64,000 nt of DNA from Lachnospiraceae bacterium Marseille-Q4251 (GCA_018223435.1 JAGTTO010000001.1:2666001-2730000); one strand, 5' to 3'. Shown: positions 43,064 through 53,192, numbered from the stretch's first letter. Notes: generated by a model from the letters alone, not told the origin. Translations and numbers: made by a program.

Positions 43064-43095
43064 AAGGGAGGGCAGTGGCTCTCCCTTAAATTTTT
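43064..43095 (+). terminator. Hairpin terminator behind the tube gene
   Basis: AAGGGAG (43064-43070) pairs with CTCCCTT (43081-43087), followed by AAATTTTT. It could reduce transcription of the chaperone and tape-measure genes relative to tube and sheath. Confidence 0.65.
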
Positions 43096-43125
43096 GGAAA
43101 ATCAATCATATGGAGGACAACAGAT

Positions 43126-43599
43126 ATGGATATGAATTTAAAAGCATTTATGAAAGCAGAGTTAAAAGAGAGAGGAACTGTGGAGTTTCCGGGCGTGCCT
43201 ACATTCACTGACGAAAAAGGGAATCCGGTACCTCTCATCATTAAACAGCTCTCTATGAAAGAGATCAAAGAGATCCGAAACCTGTATAAAACCACAGAAG
43301 TTTTCAGAGACAAAAAGAATGGCAACAGACCGGTTATTGAGAATGGACAGGTTGTTGTTCGCAAGGATTATGACGCTGAGAGAGCAGGCCTGCATATTAT
43401 GGTTGACGCATTTGTTCAGCCGAAACTTGATGATCCTGAACTTATGGAGTTTTATAAGGTTAATGACCGTCTGGATATGCCGGAAACGCTTTTTGCAGAT
43501 AGAGATGATTTCCGCTATGCGAACAAGTGTGTTATGGAAGCGTGCGGTCTTGCAGCGAAACAGGACGAGGAAGAGACTGTTAAAAACTTAAAAAACTAA
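43126..43599 (+). CDS. Tail assembly chaperone (XkdN-like)
   Basis: 157 residues. LIIKQLSMKEIKEIRNLYKT, DYDAERAGLHIMVDAFVQPK and NKCVMEACGLAAKQDEEETV match XkdN-type chaperones. It binds the tape measure during tail assembly. The gene ends in a slippery A-AAA-AAC heptamer one codon before its stop. A -1 shift would fuse it to the next frame (43599-43802), giving about 225 residues. Confidence 0.88.
   Translation: MDMNLKAFMKAELKERGTVEFPGVPTFTDEKGNPVPLIIKQLSMKEIKEIRNLYKTTEVFRDKKNGNRPVIENGQVVVRKDYDAERAGLHIMVDAFVQPKLDDPELMEFYKVNDRLDMPETLFADRDDFRYANKCVMEACGLAAKQDEEETVKNLKN
43590..43596 (+). other. Programmed -1 ribosomal frameshift site
   Basis: The heptamer A AAA AAC lies in the zero frame (TTA AAA AAC TAA). 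Slipping back one base continues as CTA ATG TCT into the 43599 frame. Position and frame match the G/GT chaperone frameshift of long-tailed phages. Confidence 0.75.
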
Positions 43600-43802
43600 T
43601 GTCTGGTGCGGTACAGACACCAGACGGCACAGACTGGCAGTATGCTCATATCCTTTGGCAAAAGAGAGGGTTACGCATGGAAGAATTTGCCGAAATGCCA
43701 AGAAATGTGCAACTGGCCTATATCGCATCAGAAAGACTTGCTAATGATTATCCTATCGAATCCTCCGACAGATTGGCAAAGGTCTATATAAAGACAACTT
43801 AG
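43599..43802 (+). CDS. Frameshift extension of the tail assembly chaperone (T part)
   Basis: 67 codons. WQYAHILWQKRGLRMEEFAEM and VQLAYIASERL form a helical domain typical of the second chaperone segment. The ATG at 43599 overlaps the preceding stop, so it could also be started on its own, but no ribosome-binding site is present. The frameshift product is the likelier form. Confidence 0.75.
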   Translation: MSGAVQTPDGTDWQYAHILWQKRGLRMEEFAEMPRNVQLAYIASERLANDYPIESSDRLAKVYIKTT

Positions 43803-43814
43803 TGGAGGTATTGT

Positions 43815-46800
43815 ATGAGTGATGTTTCTGTTAGGCTTACATTACAAGAAGATGTAAGCTCAAAACTTTCCCGCGTTTCCTCCGCAGCAAGGACATCTGT
43901 AACACAATTACAGCAGGCGGGACAACAGATTGACCGGGCATTCAGCAGTAATTCACCTGAGCAATTTGCCAGCAGTCTTGGAAATGCAATGGATAGGGCA
44001 GCAAGCAGCATGGATTCTCTCGGAGATTCCGTTGGACAGGCAATGGAAGAACTGGAGCAAAGCTCCGCTGTTGATTTTTCTGAGGGATTTGAAAATGCTG
44101 CGGACGGTGCCGACGAGCTTACTAGGGCAGCAGAGGATGCAGGGGAGAGCATTGACAGCCTATCGGAATCCACTGAAAGCCTTGGAGACAGCGTAGATGG
44201 TCTGGGCGACGGAGACGGTCTCGACAATTTGGGAGAGAGCGCAGAAGAAGCCGGATCAAGCATGGGGGAAGCGGAAGGAAAGGCGAACAGCCTCGCAGAT
44301 TCCCTAAAGAAATTATTTGCAGTCGTTTCAATGGCTGCCGTATTAAGCCAGGTCGGAAAGTATGCTTCGGACGCTATAGACATCGGCAAAGATTATACTG
44401 CCATGATGTCAGAGGTACAGGCGTTGTCTGGAGCTACCGGTAGCGATCTGGCTCTTTTACAAAATACTGCCAGAGAGTACGGCGCAACAACGGTTTTCAG
44501 CGCAACAGAGGCAGCCGAAGCCCTCAAATACATGAGCCTTGCTGGTTGGGATGCGCAGCAATCATCTTCCGCATTGGGAGGCGTGCTGAACCTTGCCGCT
44601 GCAAGTGGAATGGAACTGGGACAGGCTTCGGACATGGTCACCGATTACTTATCTGCTTTTGGAATGCAGGCTCAGGATTCGGCGTATTTCGCCGATATGC
44701 TTGCATATGCACAGGCAAACAGCAACACTTCCGCAGCGCAGCTTGGAGAAGCCTACCGAAACAGTGCGGCAAACTTAAATGCAGCCGGACAGGACGCAGA
44801 AACGGTAACTTCCATGTTGGAAGCAATGGCAAACCAAGGCTATAAGGGCTCGGAAGCCGGTACCGCACTTACCGCAGTTATGCGTGACATCACGAATAAC
44901 ATGGAAGACGGTGCAATCAAGATTGGTGAAACATCGGTGGCGGTATCTGACGCACAAGGTAATTTCCGAGATCTTACGGATATTCTTCTTGATGTGGAAA
45001 AGGCCACAAATGGAATGGGAGAAGCTGACAGAGCTGCGGCACTGGGAGCCACATTTACTGCCGATTCTACAAAGGGCTTGAACTTAATGCTGAATGAAGG
45101 CGTTGAGAACATTGCCAGATACGAAGAGGCGTTGCGTGGATCTACAGGAGCAGCAGAGGATATGGCTGACACCATGAACGACAATCTGAACGGCGACATG
45201 GCGAATATGAACAGCGCATTTGAAGAAATGGAGCTACAGACATTTGAAGCCATGGAAGAGCCAATGAGAGAGGGCGTTCAGTATCTAACCAATACCATTA
45301 TCCCGATTCTTACGGAATGGGTACCGACTGCATTTGAGTCCTTTGCTTCCGGTGCGAATAAGCTCGGAAATGCACTGAAACCTTTATTTGAAACCATATT
45401 AAAAAATCCGCAGGCAATCACCGGGGCACTCACAAGCCTTGGGGCTGGCTTTCTTGCAATGAAAACGGTATCTACCGGAATGAATATTGCAAAGGCCGTT
45501 ACTGACGCAGGCAGTCTGACAGGTGCCCTTGGAAAATTTGCTGGATCACTTTTCAGCAATCCTTGGGCGGCGGGCGCAGCGGCAGCAGTTGCGGCTGTTA
45601 CTGCTGTAGGAGTGGCACTCCACGAATACAGCGAAATGAATATTGACAGCAACCTACAGGCACATTTTGGCACTGTAGAGCTGGATGATTCTCAGATTAA
45701 AGATTTTGCTTCTCGTGTAATCAATGCGGAGTGGCTTGTAAATATCAATACGGCACTGGGACATTTTGACAATGCGGAAGAACTGGTGCAGCAGGCAGAG
45801 GATGCCTTGAAGCAGAACGATACGCTTGAGTGGAGAGCGAGGGTTGGTATTTCACTGACCGAAGACGAGCAATCCACATATATGTCCAATATCGAGACCT
45901 TTACGGCCAACATTGAACAGGCTCTTTCGGAACAGACGCTTGCAGCGGAAATGACCGTCAAAGAGTTTGACATCAAAATGGCGGATGGTTCCAGCCTTGG
46001 ATCTCAGATTGAGAAATGGGCGGAACAGGATCTCGGGGATATGCAGTATCTGTCAGCAGGTCTTACAAATCTGGTTCAGAATGCTTTGCAAGACGGAATC
46101 ATTGATGTTGACGAGCAGGCTGCCATTGATGAATTGCAGACCAAGATCAACAATATCATGCAAGGCTGGCAGGAAGCGGAAGCACAAGCCGAAATGGACG
46201 TGCTGACGCAGAAATACGGTAGGCTATCGGGCAAGGATCTGACGGACGACACCTTTACCAAAGTTGTGGAGGAAGTCGGAAAGCAGAGAGAAACTGCAAC
46301 GGCAGCACTGGAAGAATCTGAAAAGAAACTGTACACCACGCTTAATGCGCTGAACAGGCCAGATGCAAACGGCGTGCAGAGAATTTCTGATTCAGAGCTG
46401 GCAAATTACAAAGAGCAGGCGGGTTATGCCGCCAGAAACAATGAAGCATCCATGCTTGGAAACAGTGTTCAGTTTGAAACAAACACACTGTCGGACGCTT
46501 ATGGAGAAAAGCTTCAGGAGAACTATTCCGCTATCCAGACGAATACGGATAACTTTCTGAAAAACGCGAACACATATCTGCAAAATCAGGACTATGGGGC
46601 GCTGGCAGACTCGCTGGCATGGGGATTTAATGCTTCCATGCAGTCCGCAAGCCTGTATGAAGAAATCATGGGTAGCGATCAGGCAGCAATGCAGGACATC
46701 TATAAAGCCATGAAACCGGACGTTGACAGTATGACAGGGCTGATTGATGAATACCGGGAAATGGGACAGGCTATACCTCAAGATGTTATGCAGGCGTTCA

Positions 46801-48515
46801 ACGACGCTATGATGGTCGGTGCTGCGGCCGGAGATGCGGACGCTGCATGGCAGGTGTTCGCAAGTCAGATGGTAGCTGATCCAGCGAATGCAGCATTGGT
46901 ACAGGCAATTCAGGAAGGAACGGTAAACGTACCAGATGAATTGCGGACGGCAATCGAGAGGGCTACTGCGGAAACCACCACTGATCCGGTGACAATCGAA
47001 GGTATGCAGGCGGACGTCGAGGATATAGAAGTCAACGAGGATCATGTCCAAGAACTGATCGACACTGCGTTTGAAGGTCTCACCTATGTGGGAACCACAA
47101 CTCTTGATGGCGGGGAAATTGCATTGCAGTACACCGTCAATGAGGGTGAAACGCTTTCGGGAATCATGGAGCAATATGGTGTTGTCTGGTCGGAAGTAGA
47201 ACAGCAGATCCGCGAAGCAAACCCTGAGATAAAAGACCTCAATCTGATTTATCCAGATCAGGTTATCAATATCCCGGAGGCAATCGTTGAAGCAGCAAGC
47301 GTGGACGCAAGTCAAGTTGGCGAAGCTGCCCAAGAAGCTGCAGAGAATGAAACAGCAGGAACTATCGAAGAAGAACAGCAGGTTCAGAATACGCTGACGG
47401 ACGGCGGCGTTGACGGATCACAGGTAGGACAGGCAGCGGAGCAGGCGGCAAAGAACGAAACCGGGGAAACCCTGAAACGTGAACAGCCGACGGAAACCAC
47501 TCTAACAAATGCTGGCGTAGATGATTCTCAGGTGACACAGGCAGCGGCGGAAAAAGAGACTGCTTCTGAACCGAAAGAGCAGCAGGTGCCAACGACTATT
47601 AAATTTGAGGTTGCAAGCCTTGATGATAGTGCTCTTGCATCTGCAATTTCTGAAAAACTCAAACAGGGCGAAGCGGTGCCAGTAGATGTACCTGCAAATG
47701 TAACCATTAAAGCCGGAACGATTGACAGTGCTGGATTATCTGGAGAGATTACATCGCAGCTCGGGGAACAGCCGGCAGTACCAGTAACCGTACCAGCGAA
47801 TGTCACAGTAACGGCAGGAACTATAGATCATACACAGGCTTTGGCTTCCACACAGGAAGATGTTCTTGCAGCTTTTGCAGTACCTTTTCCAACACCTGGG
47901 ACTGTGGATGTAACGCTTGCAAAGGGAACCGACAACATTGCGGCACTTTATGCAGAGGTAGGTGGTCTTGTGCGGAGCGCATGGGCTTCACCTTATTCTG
48001 CGTCTGGAGTAGTAAATGTAACACTGACAGCAAATTATTCTCTTGCGAACCCGACAAAGACAATCAGCTTTGGCGGCGGGGCAACTGGATCTGCAACGGT
48101 ATCTGCTTCGCTTCATGCTCTTGGAGGTATCTTTGATGAACCGCATTTGGGTATTGTAGCAGAAGCCGGGCCAGAATCCATTATCCCTCTGGACGGTTCA
48201 GACCGTTCCTTATCACTGTTTGAGCAGACTGGTGAAATGCTTGGCGTTCTGAATAGTGGCGAGGGAAAGAGTGTGGAAGTACCAGTGCAAACAGTAAATG
48301 CACCTCAGAGCTTGTCACAGCCTGTAGGAAGTCCTCAAACCAGTGAAAGGGTAATTAGGTTAGAGATAGGCGGACAGGGCAGTATAAACGTTTCTGGAAG
48401 CGGAGTTTCAAAAGAGAAGATTGTAGACGCTATGATGGAAAACCTGCGAGATGTATTTATGAATATCGTGCAACAGGAAATTATTGAGGAAGGAGAAGGG
48501 GCGTATGAGTTTTAA
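43815..48515 (+). CDS. Tail tape measure protein
   Basis: 1566 residues. The N-terminal part is Ala/Ser-rich coiled coil (about 1-170) and ends with a hydrophobic stretch. Next is the conserved TP901-type core YTAMMSEVQALSGATGSDLA, AREYGATTVFSATEAAEALK and YKGSEAGTALTAVMRDITN. Hydrophobic helices occur near 530-610 (PWAAGAAAAVAAVTAVGVAL). Residues about 1105-1155 form a LysM-like module (YTVNEGETLSGIMEQYGVVW ... YPDQVINIP). A repeated linker of AxNET/GQAAEQAA units follows. At a usual 0.15 nm per residue the tail would be about 230 nm. GGAGG upstream. Confidence 0.93.
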   Translation: MSDVSVRLTLQEDVSSKLSRVSSAARTSVTQLQQAGQQIDRAFSSNSPEQFASSLGNAMDRAASSMDSLGDSVGQAMEELEQSSAVDFSEGFENAADGADELTRAAEDAGESIDSLSESTESLGDSVDGLGDGDGLDNLGESAEEAGSSMGEAEGKANSLADSLKKLFAVVSMAAVLSQVGKYASDAIDIGKDYTAMMSEVQALSGATGSDLALLQNTAREYGATTVFSATEAAEALKYMSLAGWDAQQSSSALGGVLNLAAASGMELGQASDMVTDYLSAFGMQAQDSAYFADMLAYAQANSNTSAAQLGEAYRNSAANLNAAGQDAETVTSMLEAMANQGYKGSEAGTALTAVMRDITNNMEDGAIKIGETSVAVSDAQGNFRDLTDILLDVEKATNGMGEADRAAALGATFTADSTKGLNLMLNEGVENIARYEEALRGSTGAAEDMADTMNDNLNGDMANMNSAFEEMELQTFEAMEEPMREGVQYLTNTIIPILTEWVPTAFESFASGANKLGNALKPLFETILKNPQAITGALTSLGAGFLAMKTVSTGMNIAKAVTDAGSLTGALGKFAGSLFSNPWAAGAAAAVAAVTAVGVALHEYSEMNIDSNLQAHFGTVELDDSQIKDFASRVINAEWLVNINTALGHFDNAEELVQQAEDALKQNDTLEWRARVGISLTEDEQSTYMSNIETFTANIEQALSEQTLAAEMTVKEFDIKMADGSSLGSQIEKWAEQDLGDMQYLSAGLTNLVQNALQDGIIDVDEQAAIDELQTKINNIMQGWQEAEAQAEMDVLTQKYGRLSGKDLTDDTFTKVVEEVGKQRETATAALEESEKKLYTTLNALNRPDANGVQRISDSELANYKEQAGYAARNNEASMLGNSVQFETNTLSDAYGEKLQENYSAIQTNTDNFLKNANTYLQNQDYGALADSLAWGFNASMQSASLYEEIMGSDQAAMQDIYKAMKPDVDSMTGLIDEYREMGQAIPQDVMQAFNDAMMVGAAAGDADAAWQVFASQMVADPANAALVQAIQEGTVNVPDELRTAIERATAETTTDPVTIEGMQADVEDIEVNEDHVQELIDTAFEGLTYVGTTTLDGGEIALQYTVNEGETLSGIMEQYGVVWSEVEQQIREANPEIKDLNLIYPDQVINIPEAIVEAASVDASQVGEAAQEAAENETAGTIEEEQQVQNTLTDGGVDGSQVGQAAEQAAKNETGETLKREQPTETTLTNAGVDDSQVTQAAAEKETASEPKEQQVPTTIKFEVASLDDSALASAISEKLKQGEAVPVDVPANVTIKAGTIDSAGLSGEITSQLGEQPAVPVTVPANVTVTAGTIDHTQALASTQEDVLAAFAVPFPTPGTVDVTLAKGTDNIAALYAEVGGLVRSAWASPYSASGVVNVTLTANYSLANPTKTISFGGGATGSATVSASLHALGGIFDEPHLGIVAEAGPESIIPLDGSDRSLSLFEQTGEMLGVLNSGEGKSVEVPVQTVNAPQSLSQPVGSPQTSERVIRLEIGGQGSINVSGSGVSKEKIVDAMMENLRDVFMNIVQQEIIEEGEGAYEF

Positions 48516-49221
48516 AGCTTCCAAGTATACGATCTGGATGAATTACGACAACGATAAGAAGCAGTATCAAGTCCCGATGAATCCGGAATCAATACAGATC
48601 AAAATAGATGGCAAGGCGGTCACTTCTGACATTGACCGTCTTGGCACTTTACTCCACAAGGGGAAGAGAGGACCGATGCAAATAAGCTGGTCTTCTTACT
48701 TTCCAGCAACCTATGGCAGCTATTGTACTTGCCAGAAAAAGAATTTCAAAACGCCACAGACCATGCACAAATGGATTCTGGCACTTATGAATGCAGCAAA
48801 TCCACTGCATTTAGTCTTTTCTGGGGCATTCAGCTTGAACATATATGCTGTGATAACCAGCTATACCGCTACGGAAGAGGGCGGCGATGTTGGAACAATC
48901 AGCTACTCCATCACGCTGAAAGAGTATCGGTCAGTAACCATAAAGAAATACACGAAGCCGAACACCAAGAAAAAAGCCCCGGCAAAACAGACAAAAACAA
49001 AGAAAAGGGTAAATAACACCCAGAAGAAAAAGACTTACAAAATCAAACAGGGCGACTGCCTGTGGAATATTGCGAAAAAGTATTATGGAGACGGCAAAAA
49101 ATGCACCAAAATCTATAATGCCAATAAGAGCGTGTTGAACAAAGCTGCAAAGAAACATGGGTACTCTAACTGCCGGAATGGAAATCTGATTTTTCCCGGC
49201 ACGACGATCACAATACCGTAG
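48505..49221 (+). CDS. LysM-containing tail protein (XkdP-like)
   Basis: 238 residues from ATG 48505 (AAGGAGAAGG upstream, overlapping the tape measure end). The N-terminal 150 residues form a beta-rich tube-end adaptor domain. A Lys/Thr-rich linker leads to a C-terminal LysM (TYKIKQGDCLWNIAKKYYGD ... LIFPGTTITIP) that may touch peptidoglycan. The order after the tape measure is that of XkdP. Confidence 0.88.
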   Translation: MSFKASKYTIWMNYDNDKKQYQVPMNPESIQIKIDGKAVTSDIDRLGTLLHKGKRGPMQISWSSYFPATYGSYCTCQKKNFKTPQTMHKWILALMNAANPLHLVFSGAFSLNIYAVITSYTATEEGGDVGTISYSITLKEYRSVTIKKYTKPNTKKKAPAKQTKTKKRVNNTQKKKTYKIKQGDCLWNIAKKYYGDGKKCTKIYNANKSVLNKAAKKHGYSNCRNGNLIFPGTTITIP

Positions 49222-49229
49222 GAGGCGTT

Positions 49230-50441
49230 ATGGCAGATTATAAGTTGAAATTTATGATAGGCAGAGGGCGAATCTTTTACGATTATAGCGAGCTGGTTTC
49301 TTCCGTTACGGTATCCGGCAGGAAAGGCGCTGCACCAAGGAGCATCTCTGTTGTTCTGTTTGATTCGGAAGGGTATGCAATGAAACGAGCTTCCGTAGAC
49401 TGTGGAAGCGGCCAGACTTGCGTGCTGTATCTGGATGGCAAAGAGATTTTTCGAGGGCTTCTTATGACGGAAACAAAGAGTAGCTCCAGAAAACTCACTC
49501 TGAAGGCGTGGGACAACTGCATTTATCTCAGTAATAGCAAGGATTCTTTCAGCTATAAGAAAAAAACGGCAACACAGATTTTCAAGGATTGCTGCAAACG
49601 AGCCGGTTTGACGGTTGGCGGTGCAGTAGATACCGGGAAGAAAATCTCGGAGCTTGTAAAATCCAATGCAACTTACTGGGACGTAATACAGGAAGCGTTG
49701 AGTGAAACGTATAAGTCTACTGGCAGGCGGTATTATGTTCGATCAGAGAAAGGAAAAATTTATCTCTGGCAGAGAAAAGATGTGAATACTATGCCAGAAC
49801 TGACTGTGAGTACAAATACAGAATCCTATGAGCAGACGAGATCCATTTACGATACCAGAACCAGAATTAAATTGGTGACATCGAAAAACGAAACCAAGAA
49901 ATCCTATACAAACAAAGCTCTGGAAAAGAAGATTGGCAAGTTTGCAGATGTGCAATCAGTTGACAATGATGCGAAAGCAACGGAGCTGAATCAGAAGATA
50001 GCCACATTCAAAGAGGAAAAGAGCATTGTGTCCCAGTCTTTGTCATGGACGGGAACCGGGGACATAGCTGTTATTTCTGGTGGCTGTGTTCATGTAAAAA
50101 TCAGTGCTTTAGGTTTGTCCAGAGTGATGTATGTGGACGAAGATACCCATACATTCGAGAATGGAAAGCATCAGATGAAATTGAAACTGAATTATGTTCC
50201 CGACTGGAAAAATAACGGTGGTTCATCCGGCGGAAAGCAGGATGATACTTGGAATAAAAATTACCAAGTTACAGCGCGGAGCGGTCTCAATATGAGAAAG
50301 GAACCGAACGGAGCAATCATTACAACAATTCCATACGGAAAAACAGTGAAAGGTGACGGAACATCAAAAAATGGCTGGCACCATGTGAAGTATGGAAACA
50401 ACACAGGATATTGCTATTCTGTCTGGCTGAAAGAAACCTGA
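49230..50441 (+). CDS. Tail hub protein (XkdQ-like) with C-terminal SH3-type domain
   Basis: 403 residues. KFMIGRGRIFYDYSELVSSV, KTATQIFKDCCKRAGLTVGG and TYWDVIQEALSETYKSTGRR match the XkdQ hub (gpD-like). Residues about 345-403 (TARSGLNMRKEPNG, TIPYGKTVKGDGTSKNGWHH) are a bacterial SH3 domain after a GGSSGG linker. It probably binds cell wall at the tail tip. GGAGG upstream. Confidence 0.88.
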   Translation: MADYKLKFMIGRGRIFYDYSELVSSVTVSGRKGAAPRSISVVLFDSEGYAMKRASVDCGSGQTCVLYLDGKEIFRGLLMTETKSSSRKLTLKAWDNCIYLSNSKDSFSYKKKTATQIFKDCCKRAGLTVGGAVDTGKKISELVKSNATYWDVIQEALSETYKSTGRRYYVRSEKGKIYLWQRKDVNTMPELTVSTNTESYEQTRSIYDTRTRIKLVTSKNETKKSYTNKALEKKIGKFADVQSVDNDAKATELNQKIATFKEEKSIVSQSLSWTGTGDIAVISGGCVHVKISALGLSRVMYVDEDTHTFENGKHQMKLKLNYVPDWKNNGGSSGGKQDDTWNKNYQVTARSGLNMRKEPNGAIITTIPYGKTVKGDGTSKNGWHHVKYGNNTGYCYSVWLKET

Positions 50442-50453
50442 TAGGAGGTATTT

Positions 50454-50711
50454 ATGGCAGCTACATCAATTAAGCAGTTGATCCAGCAGATGATCCAACC
50501 GTATGTCCCTAAAATAGTGATAGGGATTGTGACGAGCGAAAATCCTTTGCAGGTGACATTGCAAAATGACATCAATATTAACCTGTCGGCAATATCTTTG
50601 ACGATACCAGACAGGTTGAAACCTATAAACGTTGGCGAATATTTCTATATGTTCGCCTTTAACAACGGAAAATCATATTACATGATGGACAGGGTGGGAG
50701 AGCATGGATGA
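50454..50711 (+). CDS. DUF2577-like baseplate protein (XkdR-like)
   Basis: 85 residues. IQQMIQPYVPKIVIGIVTSE and DRLKPINVGEYFYMFAFNNG fit the DUF2577/XkdR small OB-like baseplate proteins. The end overlaps the next start. Confidence 0.8.
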   Translation: MAATSIKQLIQQMIQPYVPKIVIGIVTSENPLQVTLQNDININLSAISLTIPDRLKPINVGEYFYMFAFNNGKSYYMMDRVGEHG

Positions 50712-51138
50712 AGAATTAGATGAAATCGTCAGCGTTCCTTTTGACGAGGACGATATTGACGAGACAAGCCAAGTGTACCGCACCTATAAAATGGATTTTG
50801 GGAGGAAACGAATCGGGGGAATGATAGATGGGAAGGAAGCTGTTGTACAGGCTATCTGGAAAATCCTGTCAACAACCCGATTTGCACATCTGATCTATGA
50901 TGACCAGTATGGGTGTGATTTTTTCAACAAGATAAATGACAGTGGACTTACAGATGATTTTCTGGAATCTGATATGCAGGTAATGCTGGAGGAAGCATTG
51001 CTTTATGATGAACGAATTACTGGCGTTTCGGATTTTTCCTATGAGATCATATCCCATGACAGTGTTCATGTGTCATTTGTCGCAAGCACAATTTATGGAG
51101 ATATTGAGATAGAGGGGGCGATAGCAGATGGCGATTAA
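50704..51138 (+). CDS. Baseplate wedge protein (XkdS/gp25-like)
   Basis: 144 residues. YRTYKMDFGRKRIGGMIDGK, VQAIWKILSTTRFAHLIYDD and YGCDFFNKI belong to the XkdS/DUF2634 group related to T4 gp25. It nucleates the sheath at the baseplate. Overlaps both neighbours. Confidence 0.88.
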   Translation: MDEELDEIVSVPFDEDDIDETSQVYRTYKMDFGRKRIGGMIDGKEAVVQAIWKILSTTRFAHLIYDDQYGCDFFNKINDSGLTDDFLESDMQVMLEEALLYDERITGVSDFSYEIISHDSVHVSFVASTIYGDIEIEGAIADGD

Positions 51139-52228
51139 AAATATTGGAGAGCTTGGGCTTGATGAAATTACGGAAGATTATCTGATGGCAGAGTGCGAAG
51201 ATATGGGCGCGGAGCTTGGCGTAGACACGCATCAAGGTAGCGTTTATATGGATGCCTGCTCGGGCCATATCATCCGAACGGCAAAATTTTTCAATGACCT
51301 TCGCACTGTAAACGAAATTCTTTCTATCCTTACTTGCACCGGCGACGTTCTGACTGAAAAAATGATGGAGCGTGGCTTGGAAAGAAATCCACCGGCAGAT
51401 ACGGCAGCAACCTATTATGTGGAATATGTAGGAGCGGAACCACAGGTCGGTGATCTTATGAGCTGCGACGATCATTTCTTTACCACACAGAAGCTAAACG
51501 ACAGATGGGTGATTGTGTCAGAGGAAACCGGAACAGATATGAACACACTGGTTCCGGGACTTCCGGTTATTCCAGACCAAGATGTGGATAATCTTATCAG
51601 TGCAACTCTGAAAGAACTTGCGGTGCCGGCAGTGGATATGGAAGAGGATGATTCTGCGAGATCCAGATACATAGATAAGCTGTCTGGGCCAGCGGAAAAC
51701 GGAAATAAGGTGCAGATACGGTCGTGGTGTGAAGAAATTCAGGGCGTGGGGCGTACAAGAACCGTTCCACTGTGGAATGGAGATTGTACAGTTCTCGGAA
51801 TTATCATTTCCACAGAGGGAACGGAGCCGGCAGAAAGCGTAGTTAAGCTGGTGCAGGATACCATTGATCCCGGCGCACAGGGCTTTGGAGAAGGGAAAGC
51901 GACATTCGGATGTTTCTTCACTGCGGTTGCAGCAAAGAAACAGGAAATCAGTATAAAACTGGATGTGACAAAAAAAGCAGAAAGCACCTACACCAGTATT
52001 CAGGCGAGTGTTTCCAATGCAGTTAAGGCATATTTGAAGGAACTTGCATTGAATTCCACACAGGATGAAATTATTATCCGATACAATAATGTTGGAGCTT
52101 TAATATCCAACATTTCAGATATTGTAGACTTCGACAATTTGCTTGTGAATGGTGGAAAAGGAAATATCACCTGCGATATATACCACGTTCCGGTAATTGG
52201 GGAGGTGGAGGTCAATGGAAATCTTTAA
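51128..52228 (+). CDS. Baseplate J-like protein (XkdT)
   Basis: 366 residues. RGLERNPPADTAATYYVEYV, VIVSEETGTDMNTLVPGLPV, SGPAENGNKVQIRSWCEEIQ and GVGRTRTVPLWNGDCTV are typical of gpJ/XkdT baseplate proteins. It forms the wedge with the neighbouring gp25-like protein. Overlaps the following gene by 14 bases. Confidence 0.92.
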   Translation: MAIKNIGELGLDEITEDYLMAECEDMGAELGVDTHQGSVYMDACSGHIIRTAKFFNDLRTVNEILSILTCTGDVLTEKMMERGLERNPPADTAATYYVEYVGAEPQVGDLMSCDDHFFTTQKLNDRWVIVSEETGTDMNTLVPGLPVIPDQDVDNLISATLKELAVPAVDMEEDDSARSRYIDKLSGPAENGNKVQIRSWCEEIQGVGRTRTVPLWNGDCTVLGIIISTEGTEPAESVVKLVQDTIDPGAQGFGEGKATFGCFFTAVAAKKQEISIKLDVTKKAESTYTSIQASVSNAVKAYLKELALNSTQDEIIIRYNNVGALISNISDIVDFDNLLVNGGKGNITCDIYHVPVIGEVEVNGNL

Positions 52229-53192
52229 TAACCAGCAACGGAGCGGATATGAAGAAATCGTGAGCTATGGCCCGAAATGGTGGACTGAGTTCAGAGAGAT
52301 GGATGCAAATTACCGATTCGCAGGGTGGACACTGGATTTGATGGCATACTGGCTGGAAAGAGTTGTGAATAATCAGTTTCCGGCAAATGCGGACGAAAGA
52401 ACGATTACAACGGTATTTGAACCGGCACTTGGAATAGAACCTGAGTCAGATGAAACGTTGGAAGAACGGAGAAAGACGGTAGATGCATACTGGTCGGGGA
52501 CTGGAAAACTGTCGAAGACGGTTATCCAATCAATTATCAAAGCCTATACCGGTTGCGAGAGTGAGTTATGGTGGAATGGAATAAAACTGCAAATCCGAAT
52601 TTTCTGCGACGAGGACGAGCGGTTTTCGCAACGAAAGATCCACAATATTATTAGTCGGAGATATCCAGCGCACCTGTCGTTCACGATCCGAGACGTGATC
52701 TGCACATTTGTTTTGGAAGAACAAATTGCTTACAACAGGATAAGGCATAGAACGCAGCTCACATGGTGGGACGGAACGCTGAACGGTTCCAATATTCTTG
52801 ATGGAACAGTAGAACTTTCAGCAGAACTTCCGCCATTTTTTACGTTGAAATATCCGGTTGTGGTGAAGCATAGAAATGAGATTACATTTCCAAAGATGAA
52901 GTACCGGGCAGCAATCCGGCATGAAATGCAGGCAAAAATATTCCCGGTTCATCGCGTGCTGCTTAACTGGTGGGAAGGCTACGGAACTCTGGATGGAGAT
53001 TTTGCGCTGGACGGTAGTCGATTATTGGATCACACGATGCCGCCAACTGTTAAGGAAACATATCGCATGGATATAGGCGCACAGGAAGACTTTGGAGTAA
53101 ACCTTTTTATTCCAGCGCATGCAAAGCCACTGGATGGAGATTTTGTGCTGGACGGAACTATAAATCTTAACTCTGGAAGGGAGGAACTGTAA
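52215..53192 (+). CDS. XkdU-like (YmfQ/DUF2313) baseplate protein
   Basis: 325 residues from ATG 52215 (GGAGG upstream). YGPKWWTEFREMDANYRFAG, RTITTVFEPALGIEPESDET and LEERRKTVDAYWSGTGKLS match YmfQ/XkdU. The C-terminal part contains near-duplicated phrases LDGDFALDGSRLLDHT and LDGDFVLDGTINLNSG. It probably connects baseplate and fibre. Confidence 0.85.
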   Translation: MEIFNNQQRSGYEEIVSYGPKWWTEFREMDANYRFAGWTLDLMAYWLERVVNNQFPANADERTITTVFEPALGIEPESDETLEERRKTVDAYWSGTGKLSKTVIQSIIKAYTGCESELWWNGIKLQIRIFCDEDERFSQRKIHNIISRRYPAHLSFTIRDVICTFVLEEQIAYNRIRHRTQLTWWDGTLNGSNILDGTVELSAELPPFFTLKYPVVVKHRNEITFPKMKYRAAIRHEMQAKIFPVHRVLLNWWEGYGTLDGDFALDGSRLLDHTMPPTVKETYRMDIGAQEDFGVNLFIPAHAKPLDGDFVLDGTINLNSGREEL

